In this document: piece after piece, positions 10,962-21,149 of the stretch
Numbering within the stretch: position 1 is the first letter of the stretch
How the letters are laid out: the number at the start of each line of letters is the position of its first letter
Assembly: GCA_905178155.1 (NCBI GenBank)
Contig: CAJINV010000003.1
Location: 1,669,557-1,733,556 of the forward strand
Direction: 5' to 3'
Origin: Amoebophrya sp. A120
Lineage: Eukaryota; Sar; Dinophyceae; Syndiniales; Amoebophryaceae
DNA length: 64,000 bases
Program-made: the position numbers and the translations under genes
The notes under the pieces: model-generated
What the model saw: the letters and a program-made list of their open reading frames with translations, nothing else
Databases searched by the model: none
Told to the model about the DNA's origin: nothing

Positions 10962-12161
10962 TTTTTTTTTGCTGAAGACGACAAGAAATGGAAATCAACA
11001 GCTGAAAATCTATAATATAATTGGTTTGTGAGAGAAAGAGAATGTAGTCGAGCAAACTTATACTTATACTTGTACTAGTACTTTTACGAAATTCTACAGG
11101 TATAGCTATACGTAGACCTAGACACGGCAGAAGGAGATATGGGCTACGACAAGTTAATCTGTTAGTTATACGAGCTAATATGCTCCTCTAGCTCTGGCAG
11201 CGATCTTAAAATTCAGCTGGGCGAACTTATGTGATCTGCTAGGCTTCCTTTGCAGCTTAAAGAAGCATTATTTCTTTCTTTCTTTCCGTGCCCGGGCACG
11301 GCATCAAATGTTCAAGGCCCTAAAGGAGCATATTTCTTTCTTTCTTTCTTTCTGTTCGTGCCAGGGCTTGGCGTCAAAGGTTCAAGGCCCTAAAAAATCC
11401 TCTTGGTCCACATTTCAGATTTTTCTCTTGATCATTTTGATCTTCATGAAGATAATTCTCATTCTTGATAAATGCGCGAGACCGAGCTCCTGGACAAATT
11501 CTGAGGAACTTTCCACTGAGTAGTCCTGCTTCGTCACTTTCTCGGGAAAGCCATCATTTGCATTGGATCTTTTGTCGCCTGATCGTGTTCGTAACTGGAT
11601 GTTTTTCGATTCTGTATGATCTGCGAGGATCATGTTCTCCCATTCATGGATTAGTAGAGTCTACTGTTGAACCGTGTCGTACCTCGTAGGCGAAAGGAGT
11701 AGATCAAATGACCTGTATAAAGTGGTAGAACACAGTGGGTATATCTTTGGCTCCTTCCCGAAGACGAGTTTTTTCTGACCTTCCGTTGATGTTGAGTTGA
11801 AGCTACGTTCATCAGGACCAAAATGTAACATCAAGATGTTGGCGTGAAACATCGCGCTCTTTGTCTTTATCGTTTGACCTAATTTTCCCCTGAAGGTGCA
11901 GACGTGAGACTGCTGAACAAGTATGGGCATGTGCATGTAGACGGACTAGAAAAATCTTTTCGCGGTACGTTAATATCTAATATTTCAGTTTTTTTTTTCA
12001 CGACAGCACTGAGGCTGCCGCCAATCTGCAGTGCTCGTGATCTTATCGCTTACTTATTGTCACACGTAGGGAGGTAGTATACGAAAAAAAAATGAAGTAG
12101 CATGTTATTGGAAGCTGCAAGTAGAGGTTTAAATAGAACCTACTCGCCGCGGCCGCGTAAG
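10962..12161. other. Intergenic with a short tandem duplication
   Basis: No gene is seen. The main structure is the duplicated TTTC-rich segment at 11271-11395. The remainder is AT-rich with short ORFs only. Confidence 0.5.
11271..11395. repeat. Tandem duplication, about 62-bp unit with TTTC microsatellite
   Basis: Two diverged copies follow each other. Each consists of a (TTTC)n run followed by GTGCC, GGCACGGC or GGCTTGGC, then a shared TTCAAGGCCCTAAA. The second copy has a longer TTTC run. Confidence 0.8.
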
Positions 12162-15100
12162 CTACCAAAAAAAGAGAATGACACCAGTCACGCACAAGAG
12201 AAGCAATACTGCTTGACCCGTCTCGTAGCTCGTTGCACAGAGGAGCTCATGATTCTTCCTTTCGTTCTCATGATGTTCCACATCAGTGGCTGCGTTACTA
12301 CTGTGCTCTTGTCCTGCTCTTCCACTTCCACGTTCGGAAAAGTTCCGGCTAGAAGATTCCTCTAGACGACACGACGACGGTAGTTGTACTATTTTCTCCG
12401 CAGGCGTGTTGCCTAACGACGGAGAGGCACGGGACGAGGACGAGGCGTTCAATTCTGGCGAGGCGCTGGTGCGATGCACCACTACAGTTATGGTGTGACC
12501 GAGGTCACTACAGGACGTGGTTGCCAGGTCCTCGCGGAGATGATCGCCACTGTCGGAGCGTTTCAACGAAGAGGAGGTTGGCGCGCCAATGGGCTCCGGA
12601 TCTTCGTCTTCAAAACTGGAGTAGCCACTCTTCCGCTTGGTCACTACGGGCGAAGAGTGGATATTACTTCTCGAAGATGACGAACTGGAGCGACGAGACA
12701 TCAGATTCTTGCTCCGCGTGAAGAAACTCAGGTTGCGCCGGCTGGGACTGGTCCCCTTCTTCCGCGACAAGCGCAGCACCGAGTACACTGTTCTGCCTTC
12801 CAGCTGCGAGGTCGAGGGCGGCTTGTCACGGAACAGCGTGACGGACAGGAATACCATGGTCAAGAGCGAAAAGAGGAAGAGCTCCGTCGAAAACCAGAAG
12901 AAGCGCTCACATATCCACCAGCTGTCCTGCAGCAGAGGACTGGTAAACGTGGTAGTTGTTGCGTCAGCGGCCGCTCCAGGCGTCGTTCCCGAGAGCGTAG
13001 TGCTGTTCGTCACGGTGGTCGTTGGTTCTTCATCCCCCGCTCTGCTAGTTTCGCTGTCTTGTTCTGTGTCTCGTGCGGTGCAGACATTGTTCCCGCCATA
13101 CGACAGGAACACGATCGACCGGGTGGCGAAGCGGATACAGCCGATCGCCGCGCCCAATAGCAGCCCGGACAAAGCCCCCTCGGTGTTCACGACGGAGGTG
13201 AACATCCCGCACAGAAACAGCGCCACCAAGGGGGGCATCAGGTGCCCCATGATCTCCTGGGCGTAGAGGTAAAAGCTGGTGTCGGAGCGGGTCACCAAAG
13301 GGAGCATGGACAGCGTTAACAACGTCATAATCACCTGCCACACCTTCCCGGCGTACACGCACTCTTTCTCGCTGGCGTGGGGCCGGTAGTGGCGGTACAG
13401 ATCCAGCGTCACCAAGCTCCCCGCCGAGTTGTAGATGGACGAGAGCGACGACAGCATCGCGGCCAGCATGCTCGAGAGGATGATGCCCTTGATGCCCACG
13501 GGGAACTCGCGCAGGACGAGCAACAGGTAAGCCTTGTTCGCCTCCCGAGGGTTCGACAAGTCCTCGGCACACCACTTGGAAGATCGCGGCGCGGCGGGGG
13601 AGCTAGGTATAGAAAGTAAAAGTTTTTGTTCTGATAGAGGTCATGGTTAATTAGGCGGATCCTTCTGATTCTGTTTCTGACTATGCGTCATTTTTCCAAA
13701 AAGAGAAAATGTGGAAAGAGCCCAGTCGTACTAGTTGTATCTATACCTTTCCCTGCAGTTGAATTCGTAAAGCGCCCTGGCGACCATCCCTGGGAAGCAG
13801 ATCAGGATGGGGGAGAACATTTTGAGAAGCCCGGCGAAGAGCACGCCGCGGCGGACGTGGTAGCCGGACTTCGCAGAGAGGACCCGCTGGATCATGAACT
13901 GGTCGAAGCACCAGTAGTACAGCGACACGCAGATGATGCCGAACAGGGGCGCTGGGGCCTCGTAGGGCCCCTGGTCCCGCCAGACGTGCAGGAAATACGA
14001 GGGCACATTGGCGCCGAGCGTGGTGTCGTGCTTGGTGTGCAGCGTGAACAGCGCCACCGCCAGGCCGACGATGCCGCCCGCGAAAAAAATCGTGAGTTGC
14101 ACGGCGTCCACGATCATCACCGCCCGGAGCCCGCCGAGGATGGTGTAGAGAGAGCACAGACCGATCAGCAGGACAGACCAGAAGTACACGGAGTACCAGG
14201 TACCGAGCGGGAAAAACACCTCGAACAGCAGGGCGCCGGCGTAGAGGGTCATGACTGATTTCGTCGTAATGTAGGTGATCAAGCAGAGAACCGCCAAGCC
14301 GCGCCGCAGTCGCCCGTCAAACCGCCCCTCGAGGTACTCGCCGATGGTGGCGATTGGGTGCAAGGTGGATTGGACTCTGTACGAATTGTCCTTGTGCGAG
14401 TCGTGAAGGTGGTAACTGCGACTTTTCCCTTCGACTCCGCGCACCAGTATCGGGCTACCGTTTCTGATTGTAGCATGATCTTCATTCTGCAACACTCCGA
14501 ATGATCCACCGTCAACAAAAGCAGTAGAAGAGGATGTGTTCGTGATTCTGCCCGTGATTGTTGCTTTTGTCGCTGCGGTTGAGCTTGAGCTACTGGAGCT
14601 TGTGCTGCTTTTCCGTGGTGCCGTTGGGGACGAGGAGTCACTGCTCGCGGTTTCCGGGATGACAGCATTGGCGTCCGCCAAAAACATGAAACTTGAAGTG
14701 CCTTGCCTTTGCGTTTTCTCAAGAATCTTTGTATTTGTTCCCGCTCCAGCACTGGGATCAAATCGAAATGTGTTGTCTTCTTCCAGTTGAATCTCTTGCA
14801 TCTCAATATGAGTCATCTTCAGCACGCCTTTGCTAGTACTTGCAGTCGCAGTTCTACTTCCGGAAGGCATCATACTCGCTGGGGACGGAGACGATCCAAA
14901 ACTGTGGCTTGTTTTTACCTCGGGGGACTTGATGTACTGTAACTCTTCGGTCGTCTGCTCGCGAAGGGTTCCCGCGCTGGTACTAGGCGCTGAAAATTCG
15001 GTAGTGGAGCCGGTAACGCCACTCGTGCAGTAGACTGGGTAAAAGACGTACCCCAGCAGAACGATCAGGTAGATTGGCAACCACTCGTGAAGCGCAACGG

Positions 15101-15383
15101 CCAGTCCGTCGTACGCCGCGGTTCCCGCCATCCCGACAAAGTGTTCGGCGCCGATATTCGACGCAAATAGAGACGCTCCCACCAGGTACCACGGCATCGC
15201 GCGCCCAGAGAGAAAGTAGTCTTCGGCTTCGTGTTCGTCCTCCTGGTCGTCTTTGTTCTTCTTCTTCGACGAGGAAACGTAAAATCCTACACCCAAAGCG
15301 CCCACAAGAGACATGGCGACGATGAAAATATCCAGCGCACCCAGGGCGGGGGAATCGTCACCAGAAGCTTGTTGATCAGACAT
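12162..15383 (-). CDS. SLC5/SSS-family sodium:solute symporter with long loops
   Basis: Two exons (15383-13747, 13602-12162) are joined by a normal AG|GTATAG ... CTAG intron, giving 1025 aa. Family hallmarks are LSGRAMPWYLVGASLFASNI followed by GAEHFVGMAG in early helices. Further on are TIGEYLEGRF, YTILGGLRAVMIVDAVQLTI, and EANKAYLLLVLREFPVGIKG leading into the MLAAMLSSLSSIYNSAGSLV helix. All are typical of solute:sodium symporters. The protein should sit in the plasma or an internal membrane and couple Na+ entry to uptake of a sugar, inositol or similar small molecule; the substrate cannot be read here. Two oddities stand out: a Ser/Thr-rich insertion of about 190 residues between early helices, and a Ser-rich tail of about 250 residues before a last hydrophobic helix. 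Confidence 0.88.
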
Positions 15384-16592
15384 GGTGAGGCTGGTCGAGG
15401 GTTGAGATCGTGGTGTTTCCCTTGATGGCTCCGTCTGCTACAGCAACAGATACGACGAGCTCTGGGGGCCGCTCTGCATCAATAGCATGGTACTGGAGGC
15501 AATAATGTATGTTGAAAATAACCTACTATTTCCGCGGGCCTGCTCCTGCTCGAAGCGCGATGCAACTCCTACACACGGTAAAACGAGACGAAAACACACT
15601 AGCACACACGCCCATAATCCAGAAATACAGTGCCAAAACCGATCTCGACGCCACGGTCTAGATCTTTGGCGGCGTTGTAGTTGATGCACTTGGTGTCACA
15701 ACCACTAGTTGCAGATGATTATCATGACAACGTCGATTTGGGAAAGACAAAGAGTAGTACTACGCTTGTAAAAGCAGGTGCCTCACATCGCAGAAAACGC
15801 AAAAACGCTCTGCAAAGGTCGCTCCTGATAATGCTAATTGCGTCCATATTTTTTCTGTGTTCCTAAAGTTCGCTGTCGCTCAATAATTTCTGTGCTCCTA
15901 ATGTCCGTCGTGCGTATTGTACTGTCGCCAGCAGTGCGAGTGACTCTCGAAAACACTCAGTCGAGCAGAATTTCCGTCTGCCAGAACATGCCGCTCGACG
16001 TCGCACACACAAAACACTCACTAGTAAACTGAGATCCACAGTAGACGTACAAGGCGAAATCCGTTGCCCCGGAGCCTTTGTCTTCCCTCTTCTCCGAACC
16101 AAGACAAACACCGTGTGGTAGATGACCCAAAAAGAAGAAACAATAGACCGTCCTGTCCCGGGCTGCACCCGTTTTGTTTTTGTCCGACAAAGTGCGTATA
16201 AAAAGGAATCGCCGGCCACATGGAGGCCATCGTACAAAACCGCATGCCAGCGCGGAGGCGGCAACATCCGCCAGATTTTATCCACCAAGTACCAATAACA
16301 ACGGCTGGAAGTGCTAGTGCTTTTAAAGTAGCTATTTGCATGGGCTTCACATGTCCTGTGCTTGTTTTCTCCTTCTCGTGCGAAGCTGACATAAAAATTC
16401 TACAGAAAAAATGACATCGACAAGTGGCGCAGAAGATACAGAAGAGTTACAGGTGAAACAAGTTGTAGCGTCACCACGAAGATCGAAATTGTTTTCAGAT
16501 TTACGTGTGACAACTACATCCAAGAGAAAGTGCGAGGCATCATGAATCAGAATCATTTCTCCCGTAGTTTGGCCAGATACAACAAGCTTCTT
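15384..16592. other. Intergenic; weak minus-strand ORFs only
   Basis: The ORFs at 16021-16392 (starts MSASHEKEKTSTGHVKPMQI) and 15863-16288 (contains WRMLPPPRWHAVLYDG) overlap in different frames and have some coding flavour. I cannot build a consistent gene from them. Confidence 0.3.
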
Positions 16593-19500
16593 CTAGCGCG
16601 GTGGTCTGACACGACTGTGTTGAACGAAGAAGGCGTCCAGCTGCTGGAGAAAATCGGGGTTGCACGCAGTGTGTCGAAATCTCGATCGCAGCCAACCGGA
16701 GATGTCCCCGGCAACGCGCGGAGCGTTGTAACGGTGATCCAAGAGAAGCAAAGCGGCCCAGTCATTCTTGTGCCTGATCGCCCGCCCGATGCACTGGTTT
16801 ACGGCCTTCATACACCGCATCTGGTAATAGTCTTTTCCGCACAGCGGCGCGGACGCGTGACTAGGTGGATTCGGGCTTCCAGTGGCGGCGCTAGAAGAAG
16901 TAATGTCCGCAGGAGCAGAAGAATTTTGGCAAGAATTCGAATTCGTCTGGTTGTACAACTCGTGGTGACTCCGGACGCGCGCATCCAGGAACTTCATTTT
17001 CTCCTGCAGAACCGGGTCCTGCGGGTTGGGGTACGGCATCCCAACCACGCAGACGCAGCGGCACATATCGTCTTTGAAGTTGATGCCCTCGCTGACTCGC
17101 CCGCCAACCACCGCAAAGAGCAGGCAGAGTTGCTTTCTTGTGTGCGCTTCGAACTCCTTCAGCATTGCATCGGCAGACTCTCCTTGTTTCTCAACAAACA
17201 CGTAATGTGCGGATTCATCACTTCCAACTACTGCCGGTTTGTTCTGGTGTGTGGAGCCAAGTAGAGCAGCAGCTCGACCAGTAGCTGCTGATGTTCTTGC
17301 AGCCTGGTTTTTTGAAGGTGCGTGCTGCCGCATGTTTGACTGGTAGAAGCCTTGGGCAAACTTCTGCATGTAATCGAAGCTGGGAAAGAAGACGACCATG
17401 CCACAGGTTTTCGGCCCCGACCGGCGCAGGCTGCCCTCGATGGCCTGCAGGGTGGCGTGTAGGCCTCGAAGCATGTCCTGCTGTAGCCGGCGGCTGGCGC
17501 GAAAATCCAAGGGAAGGTTGGTGCACGAAGATCCCTGCTTCGACGACGCATCGAGAACGCCCATAGTTGTTGATGGTGTGTGTGTCAACATTCGCGCAAA
17601 CGTGTTTTCCACCGGGACAATGTGGTCAGCTGCGGTCTCGAAGGTCCTCGAGGCGCGGTCGCGGAGCAGCGCGAATTCCGCGCGAGGCTCGAGCGTACCG
17701 GCGACGAAGAGCACGGTTTTTGCCTCGCGAAGAAAGTCAAAGAGATGCGACTCGACGTCGAGATTCAGAATTTTGATCTTCTTGTTCTCCGGCCCGGCAT
17801 CAATCAAGATTCGGTCTTCCGCGGCACTGAAGACCAGAGCGTTCAAGAGCTCCACGAGGTTGTAGATGCCGGAAAGCTGCTGATTAGTGCCTCCTGTGTC
17901 CGCTCCAGGGGGACCACCTCCGGCGGGGAGTCGTTGATGCCGCAGGTGGTCCGTGTTATTTGTGGTTTGCCGAGAATGCCACTCAGCGAAGCCGCGCAGT
18001 TTGCGACACAATTCTCTGGCCTGGATGAAATGCAGCAGAGAACTCAAGTCTTCGGACTCCAGCTCAGAGACTAGCATGAATTTCGCAATGGTCAAAATTT
18101 TACTCGTCGCGGCCGAGGCCGTGGGCGGCTTCTTGTTCCCCGTCGGCGGAGCAACAACAGATGTGCTCGCGACGGCGCCGCGACCTGGAGGTGCTTGTTC
18201 CATTGCCCAAACGTTGGATGGGGATAACAGCTTATCTAGGACGCGTTTCAAACTAGCCACCCCTGCTTTGGTATCTTCGCCGAAAACCGGGGTGTATTTC
18301 GTTTCGTATGCTGCCAAGTAGTCGCGCGTTTTTTGCAGCGCCAAGAAAGAAACCTGGCAGCTGTGCGTGTCGCTGCAGGCATCGAAGACATTGTGCGCCT
18401 CATCGAAAACGACAATGTTGTTTTCCAGCCGGAGCGACAAAGCCTCCCGCGTCTTGGGGTGCAAGATACAGGAGTAGGGCACGAGAATGAAGTCCGCTTC
18501 CTCCACGGCCTCTCGAGCCCCATAGTAGGCACAGGCTTCCAGCTCCTTTGCCTGCGAGACAATATCCTGTGTCGATAAAATCTGGGTCAGAATTTGGTCC
18601 GTGACCAATTCGCTCTTCGCCTTGTACTTGCAGCCCTTCCGGTCGCGCAAAGACTGACACGCTTCGTTGCACTGCGCAGCGTTGGTTTTGGGAATGGCCG
18701 GGTTGCAACAGCCATGGATTCGAGAGGCAAGGCTGACGACGCGCAGGGGCGGCTCGTCTGTCTCCTCATTGTTTCGGTGAGACACAAACTTCGCAATCTC
18801 CTCGGCAAACTGCGAGAGCTGGGAATGCGTGCGACTGCACACGATCACCTGGAGCTTCTTCGCGCCGTTGAGGTACTCGTTTTTTGTGAGCTCGTCTGCA
18901 TCTTCGTCATCCTGTGCCGCGTGTGTCGTGCGAGATCCCGTATTTCCTCCGGCGGTGTTGGCCTTGAGCTTTTTCTGGAGCAGGTACGTGGAAGAATACT
19001 CCAGCGAGAATTGCGCGACATCCGGCTCCTGCTCCTCGTCCGCTGCAGGGTTCTTGCGGTGTCGCTTAGCGGTGCGGCGGGCCGCCTGCTGCTGATCCCG
19101 AAAGTACGTTCCTTGTCCCAAAACAAAGGCTCCTGCGTCGGAACAATCTTTTCGCAGCTCCTCCTCGTGTCGCCGCTGCAACCGCTGCAGACGCGCCTCG
19201 TGGCTCCTACGGAAGGCGTTCTTGGTATTCTCCCACTTTTCGACCAACATCTTCTGTGCGTGTTGCTTCACCCACAGGGGTTGACCGTCGTCGGTTTCGT
19301 TCGCTGCGGGGAAAGAGCCACTGAAGAGCGCGGACCTGTTCTTTGTGCCGCCACATTGTAGTCCTTCTTCGGTCGCAGAGTTCGAATTCTTGGAGGACGT
19401 AGGTGCAGCAACATGCGGTGGCGTGCGATTCGCTTGGTCGAGGAAGCTGACAAGGCCGCAAACGAGAGACATTGTTTTCCCCGTGCCCGTAGGTGATTCA

Positions 19501-19670
19501 AACAGCCCCAACGTCGCTTGCTTCCGGCAGGTGCTGTCGTGTGGGTCCTCGGACACATCGATAGAGCGGCCATATCCACAGGCATCTACAATGGTATTCA
19601 TCAACTCCACCTGCAGTGGGTAGGGCGGGTAGGGGAAATCGTACGGATGCTTCGACGCCACGGCTTCCAT
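16593..19670 (-). CDS. DDX11/CHL1-type iron-sulfur DNA helicase
   Basis: A single uninterrupted exon of 1025 aa. The ATG at 19670 opens MEAVASKHPYDFPYPPYPLQ, the usual N-terminal signature of the group; a longer frame upstream lacks a better ATG. Walker A is ESPTGTGKT and the second motif VFDEAH (a DEAH box). Cys residues of the XPD-type Fe-S cluster lie in GCCNP, QCNEAC, GCKYK and ACAYYG. Late motifs are GGRVSEGINFKDD and MKAVNQCIGRAIRHKNDWAA. DDX11 is a 5'-3' superfamily-2 helicase acting in sister-chromatid cohesion and replication-fork repair, and this protein should do the same in the nucleus. XPD and RTEL1 are less likely given the N-terminus and the CxYYGxR sequence. It carries no introner, unlike half of its neighbours. 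Confidence 0.92.
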   Translation of the reverse strand: MEAVASKHPYDFPYPPYPLQVELMNTIVDACGYGRSIDVSEDPHDSTCRKQATLGLFESPTGTGKTMSLVCGLVSFLDQANRTPPHVAAPTSSKNSNSATEEGLQCGGTKNRSALFSGSFPAANETDDGQPLWVKQHAQKMLVEKWENTKNAFRRSHEARLQRLQRRHEEELRKDCSDAGAFVLGQGTYFRDQQQAARRTAKRHRKNPAADEEQEPDVAQFSLEYSSTYLLQKKLKANTAGGNTGSRTTHAAQDDEDADELTKNEYLNGAKKLQVIVCSRTHSQLSQFAEEIAKFVSHRNNEETDEPPLRVVSLASRIHGCCNPAIPKTNAAQCNEACQSLRDRKGCKYKAKSELVTDQILTQILSTQDIVSQAKELEACAYYGAREAVEEADFILVPYSCILHPKTREALSLRLENNIVVFDEAHNVFDACSDTHSCQVSFLALQKTRDYLAAYETKYTPVFGEDTKAGVASLKRVLDKLLSPSNVWAMEQAPPGRGAVASTSVVAPPTGNKKPPTASAATSKILTIAKFMLVSELESEDLSSLLHFIQARELCRKLRGFAEWHSRQTTNNTDHLRHQRLPAGGGPPGADTGGTNQQLSGIYNLVELLNALVFSAAEDRILIDAGPENKKIKILNLDVESHLFDFLREAKTVLFVAGTLEPRAEFALLRDRASRTFETAADHIVPVENTFARMLTHTPSTTMGVLDASSKQGSSCTNLPLDFRASRRLQQDMLRGLHATLQAIEGSLRRSGPKTCGMVVFFPSFDYMQKFAQGFYQSNMRQHAPSKNQAARTSAATGRAAALLGSTHQNKPAVVGSDESAHYVFVEKQGESADAMLKEFEAHTRKQLCLLFAVVGGRVSEGINFKDDMCRCVCVVGMPYPNPQDPVLQEKMKFLDARVRSHHELYNQTNSNSCQNSSAPADITSSSAATGSPNPPSHASAPLCGKDYYQMRCMKAVNQCIGRAIRHKNDWAALLLLDHRYNAPRVAGDISGWLRSRFRHTACNPDFLQQLDAFFVQHSRVRPPR

Positions 19671-19914
19671 TTTTGCGGGGCTGAAACTAATGGTTACTAA
19701 GTAAGTGCTAGTGCGAGAATCTTCAGACGAGACGAGATCCAAAAACACAGCTATGCGTAATCATGTACCACAATCTCAGTCACCGTGCTGTCCCCTCACT
19801 GCAAAAAAGGGAAACAATGCAGACAGGGCGCAGCGACGGCAATTAGAAGATATTCTTTGCTGCACATCTTCGAAGCCATCGCGCTCAAAACCCAAAATAA
19901 ATATTATTTATTTT
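19671..19914. other. Short upstream gap
   Basis: Between the helicase start codon and the inverted-repeat element. Nothing recognisable. Confidence 0.4.
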
Positions 19915-20738
19915 GGTCATCACCGCTTCACGTGTCTCACGCGTGAGACCGGCGGGGGGCCGCCCGCCGATCTCACGCAAAGCCAGCAAATCGCGCTGGG
20001 GGATCTGCTGGCTTTGCCTGGTCGGTCCGCTGCCCCCCCCCCCCGTCGAAGCGGGCTGGCAAGATACATTAGTCAAGAAAGTATCACTCTCGAGCAGCTT
20101 TTTTGACGCTTCCCATTGCCAGCCACGCGCCCGCAGTAACAACTGGCGCCAGCTCGGTGACTGTGAGGCGCATGCGACTGGCATCGGGGCCACCTTATCT
20201 ATAAAGCGACGAACAGCGTCGGTGGGAATATTACATAGGGCGGCGCTGTGTGTTTCTGTTTTTTGGTTGGTGGGTTGCGTTGAGAATCAACGCAGAGCCT
20301 TCGCGGCATTGATGCAATTTGCGCGGGGCCTCTTCTATCGGTTTCAGCGAAGGCGCGGGCCGCAAGGCTGCGTGTGTCTGTTGCGTTAGTTACTAGGCGA
20401 AGCGGCGCATGCAGCAAGTGGTGCGCATACTGTGTGCTTCGCTGAATGCCCAAAAGCAGAACGCGTTGCGCGCATGTGCAAAAAATACAGCGGCGCGTGA
20501 TGGCTTGAAAAATTCGCAGCAACAAAAAAAGCCTGCCACTTTGTTCCAACTCGGCCGATCATGGCACTATCTCCATTGATGCGCCTTTTTATTCCAACTC
20601 GGCCGAGCCGTTGGAAGTGGAACGGCCGACAAAGAAAAGCCAGCCGCGGATCCCAAGCCGGGATCTGCTGGCTTTGCGTGAGATCGGCGGGCGCCCCCCC
20701 GCCGGTCTCACGCGTGAGACACGTGAAGCGGTGTGACC
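19915..20738. mobile_element. 820-bp inverted-repeat element, MITE-like
   Basis: The termini are inverted copies over about 70 bp: 19921-19990 and 20661-20733 share CACCGCTTCACGTGTCTCAC, the palindrome CTCACGCGTGAGA, a G-run and GATCTCACGCAAAGCCAGCA. Outside them the flanks GGTCAT and TGACC extend the match with one gap. A secondary palindrome of GCAAAGCCAGC and GCTGGCTTTGC lies within the left arm. Two direct copies of TTCCAACTCGGCCGA lie near 20547 and 20590. No transposase frame is present, so it is non-autonomous if mobile. Its ends do not start with TAT, so it is distinct from the introners. Confidence 0.75.
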
Positions 20739-21149
20739 CCACCCTAAAGCGGATCTCGACGCAATATCAGCATCGACTGGCAGCGGCTTTCACGATGTTT
20801 CTGTTAAATCATGTAACCTCCAAAAACTACACGTCGGCACTGCCGCTTCGATTTGCCGATGGACCTTTTTGAATTTCGTTTTTATCTTCCATCTCACAGG
20901 TGGTCGTGGCAATCTATTCGTAGAATACTACGCACCCAAGTACAAATCAATAAGAGAAACGCAAGCAACAGCGGAAATATCAATGCTCTCATGGAAGATC
21001 GGACACTGACACACACGCACACACACACAAGAAACATATGTATGGATACATTCATGTTGGAGAACACACAATAGCAATATCTATGATGTACACAACCGCA
21101 GGCGTTAAGTCATCACCTAGTGTGGTAAAGTTTGTAGTAAGAGTAGATT
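20739..21149. other. Intergenic, CA-rich microsatellite
   Basis: No gene is seen. A short ACACACGCACACACACAC run lies at about 21008-21028. Confidence 0.5.

Noticed and set aside
11271-11395. Possible tRNA B-box-like GTTCAAGGCCC repeated twice
   Set aside because: No acceptor stem or anticodon arm can be drawn around either copy; it is a tandem duplication.
19668-19748. Longer N-terminus for the DDX11-like helicase
   Set aside because: The upstream in-frame extension begins at GTG and precedes the conserved MEAVASKHPYDF start; the ATG at 19670 is preferred.
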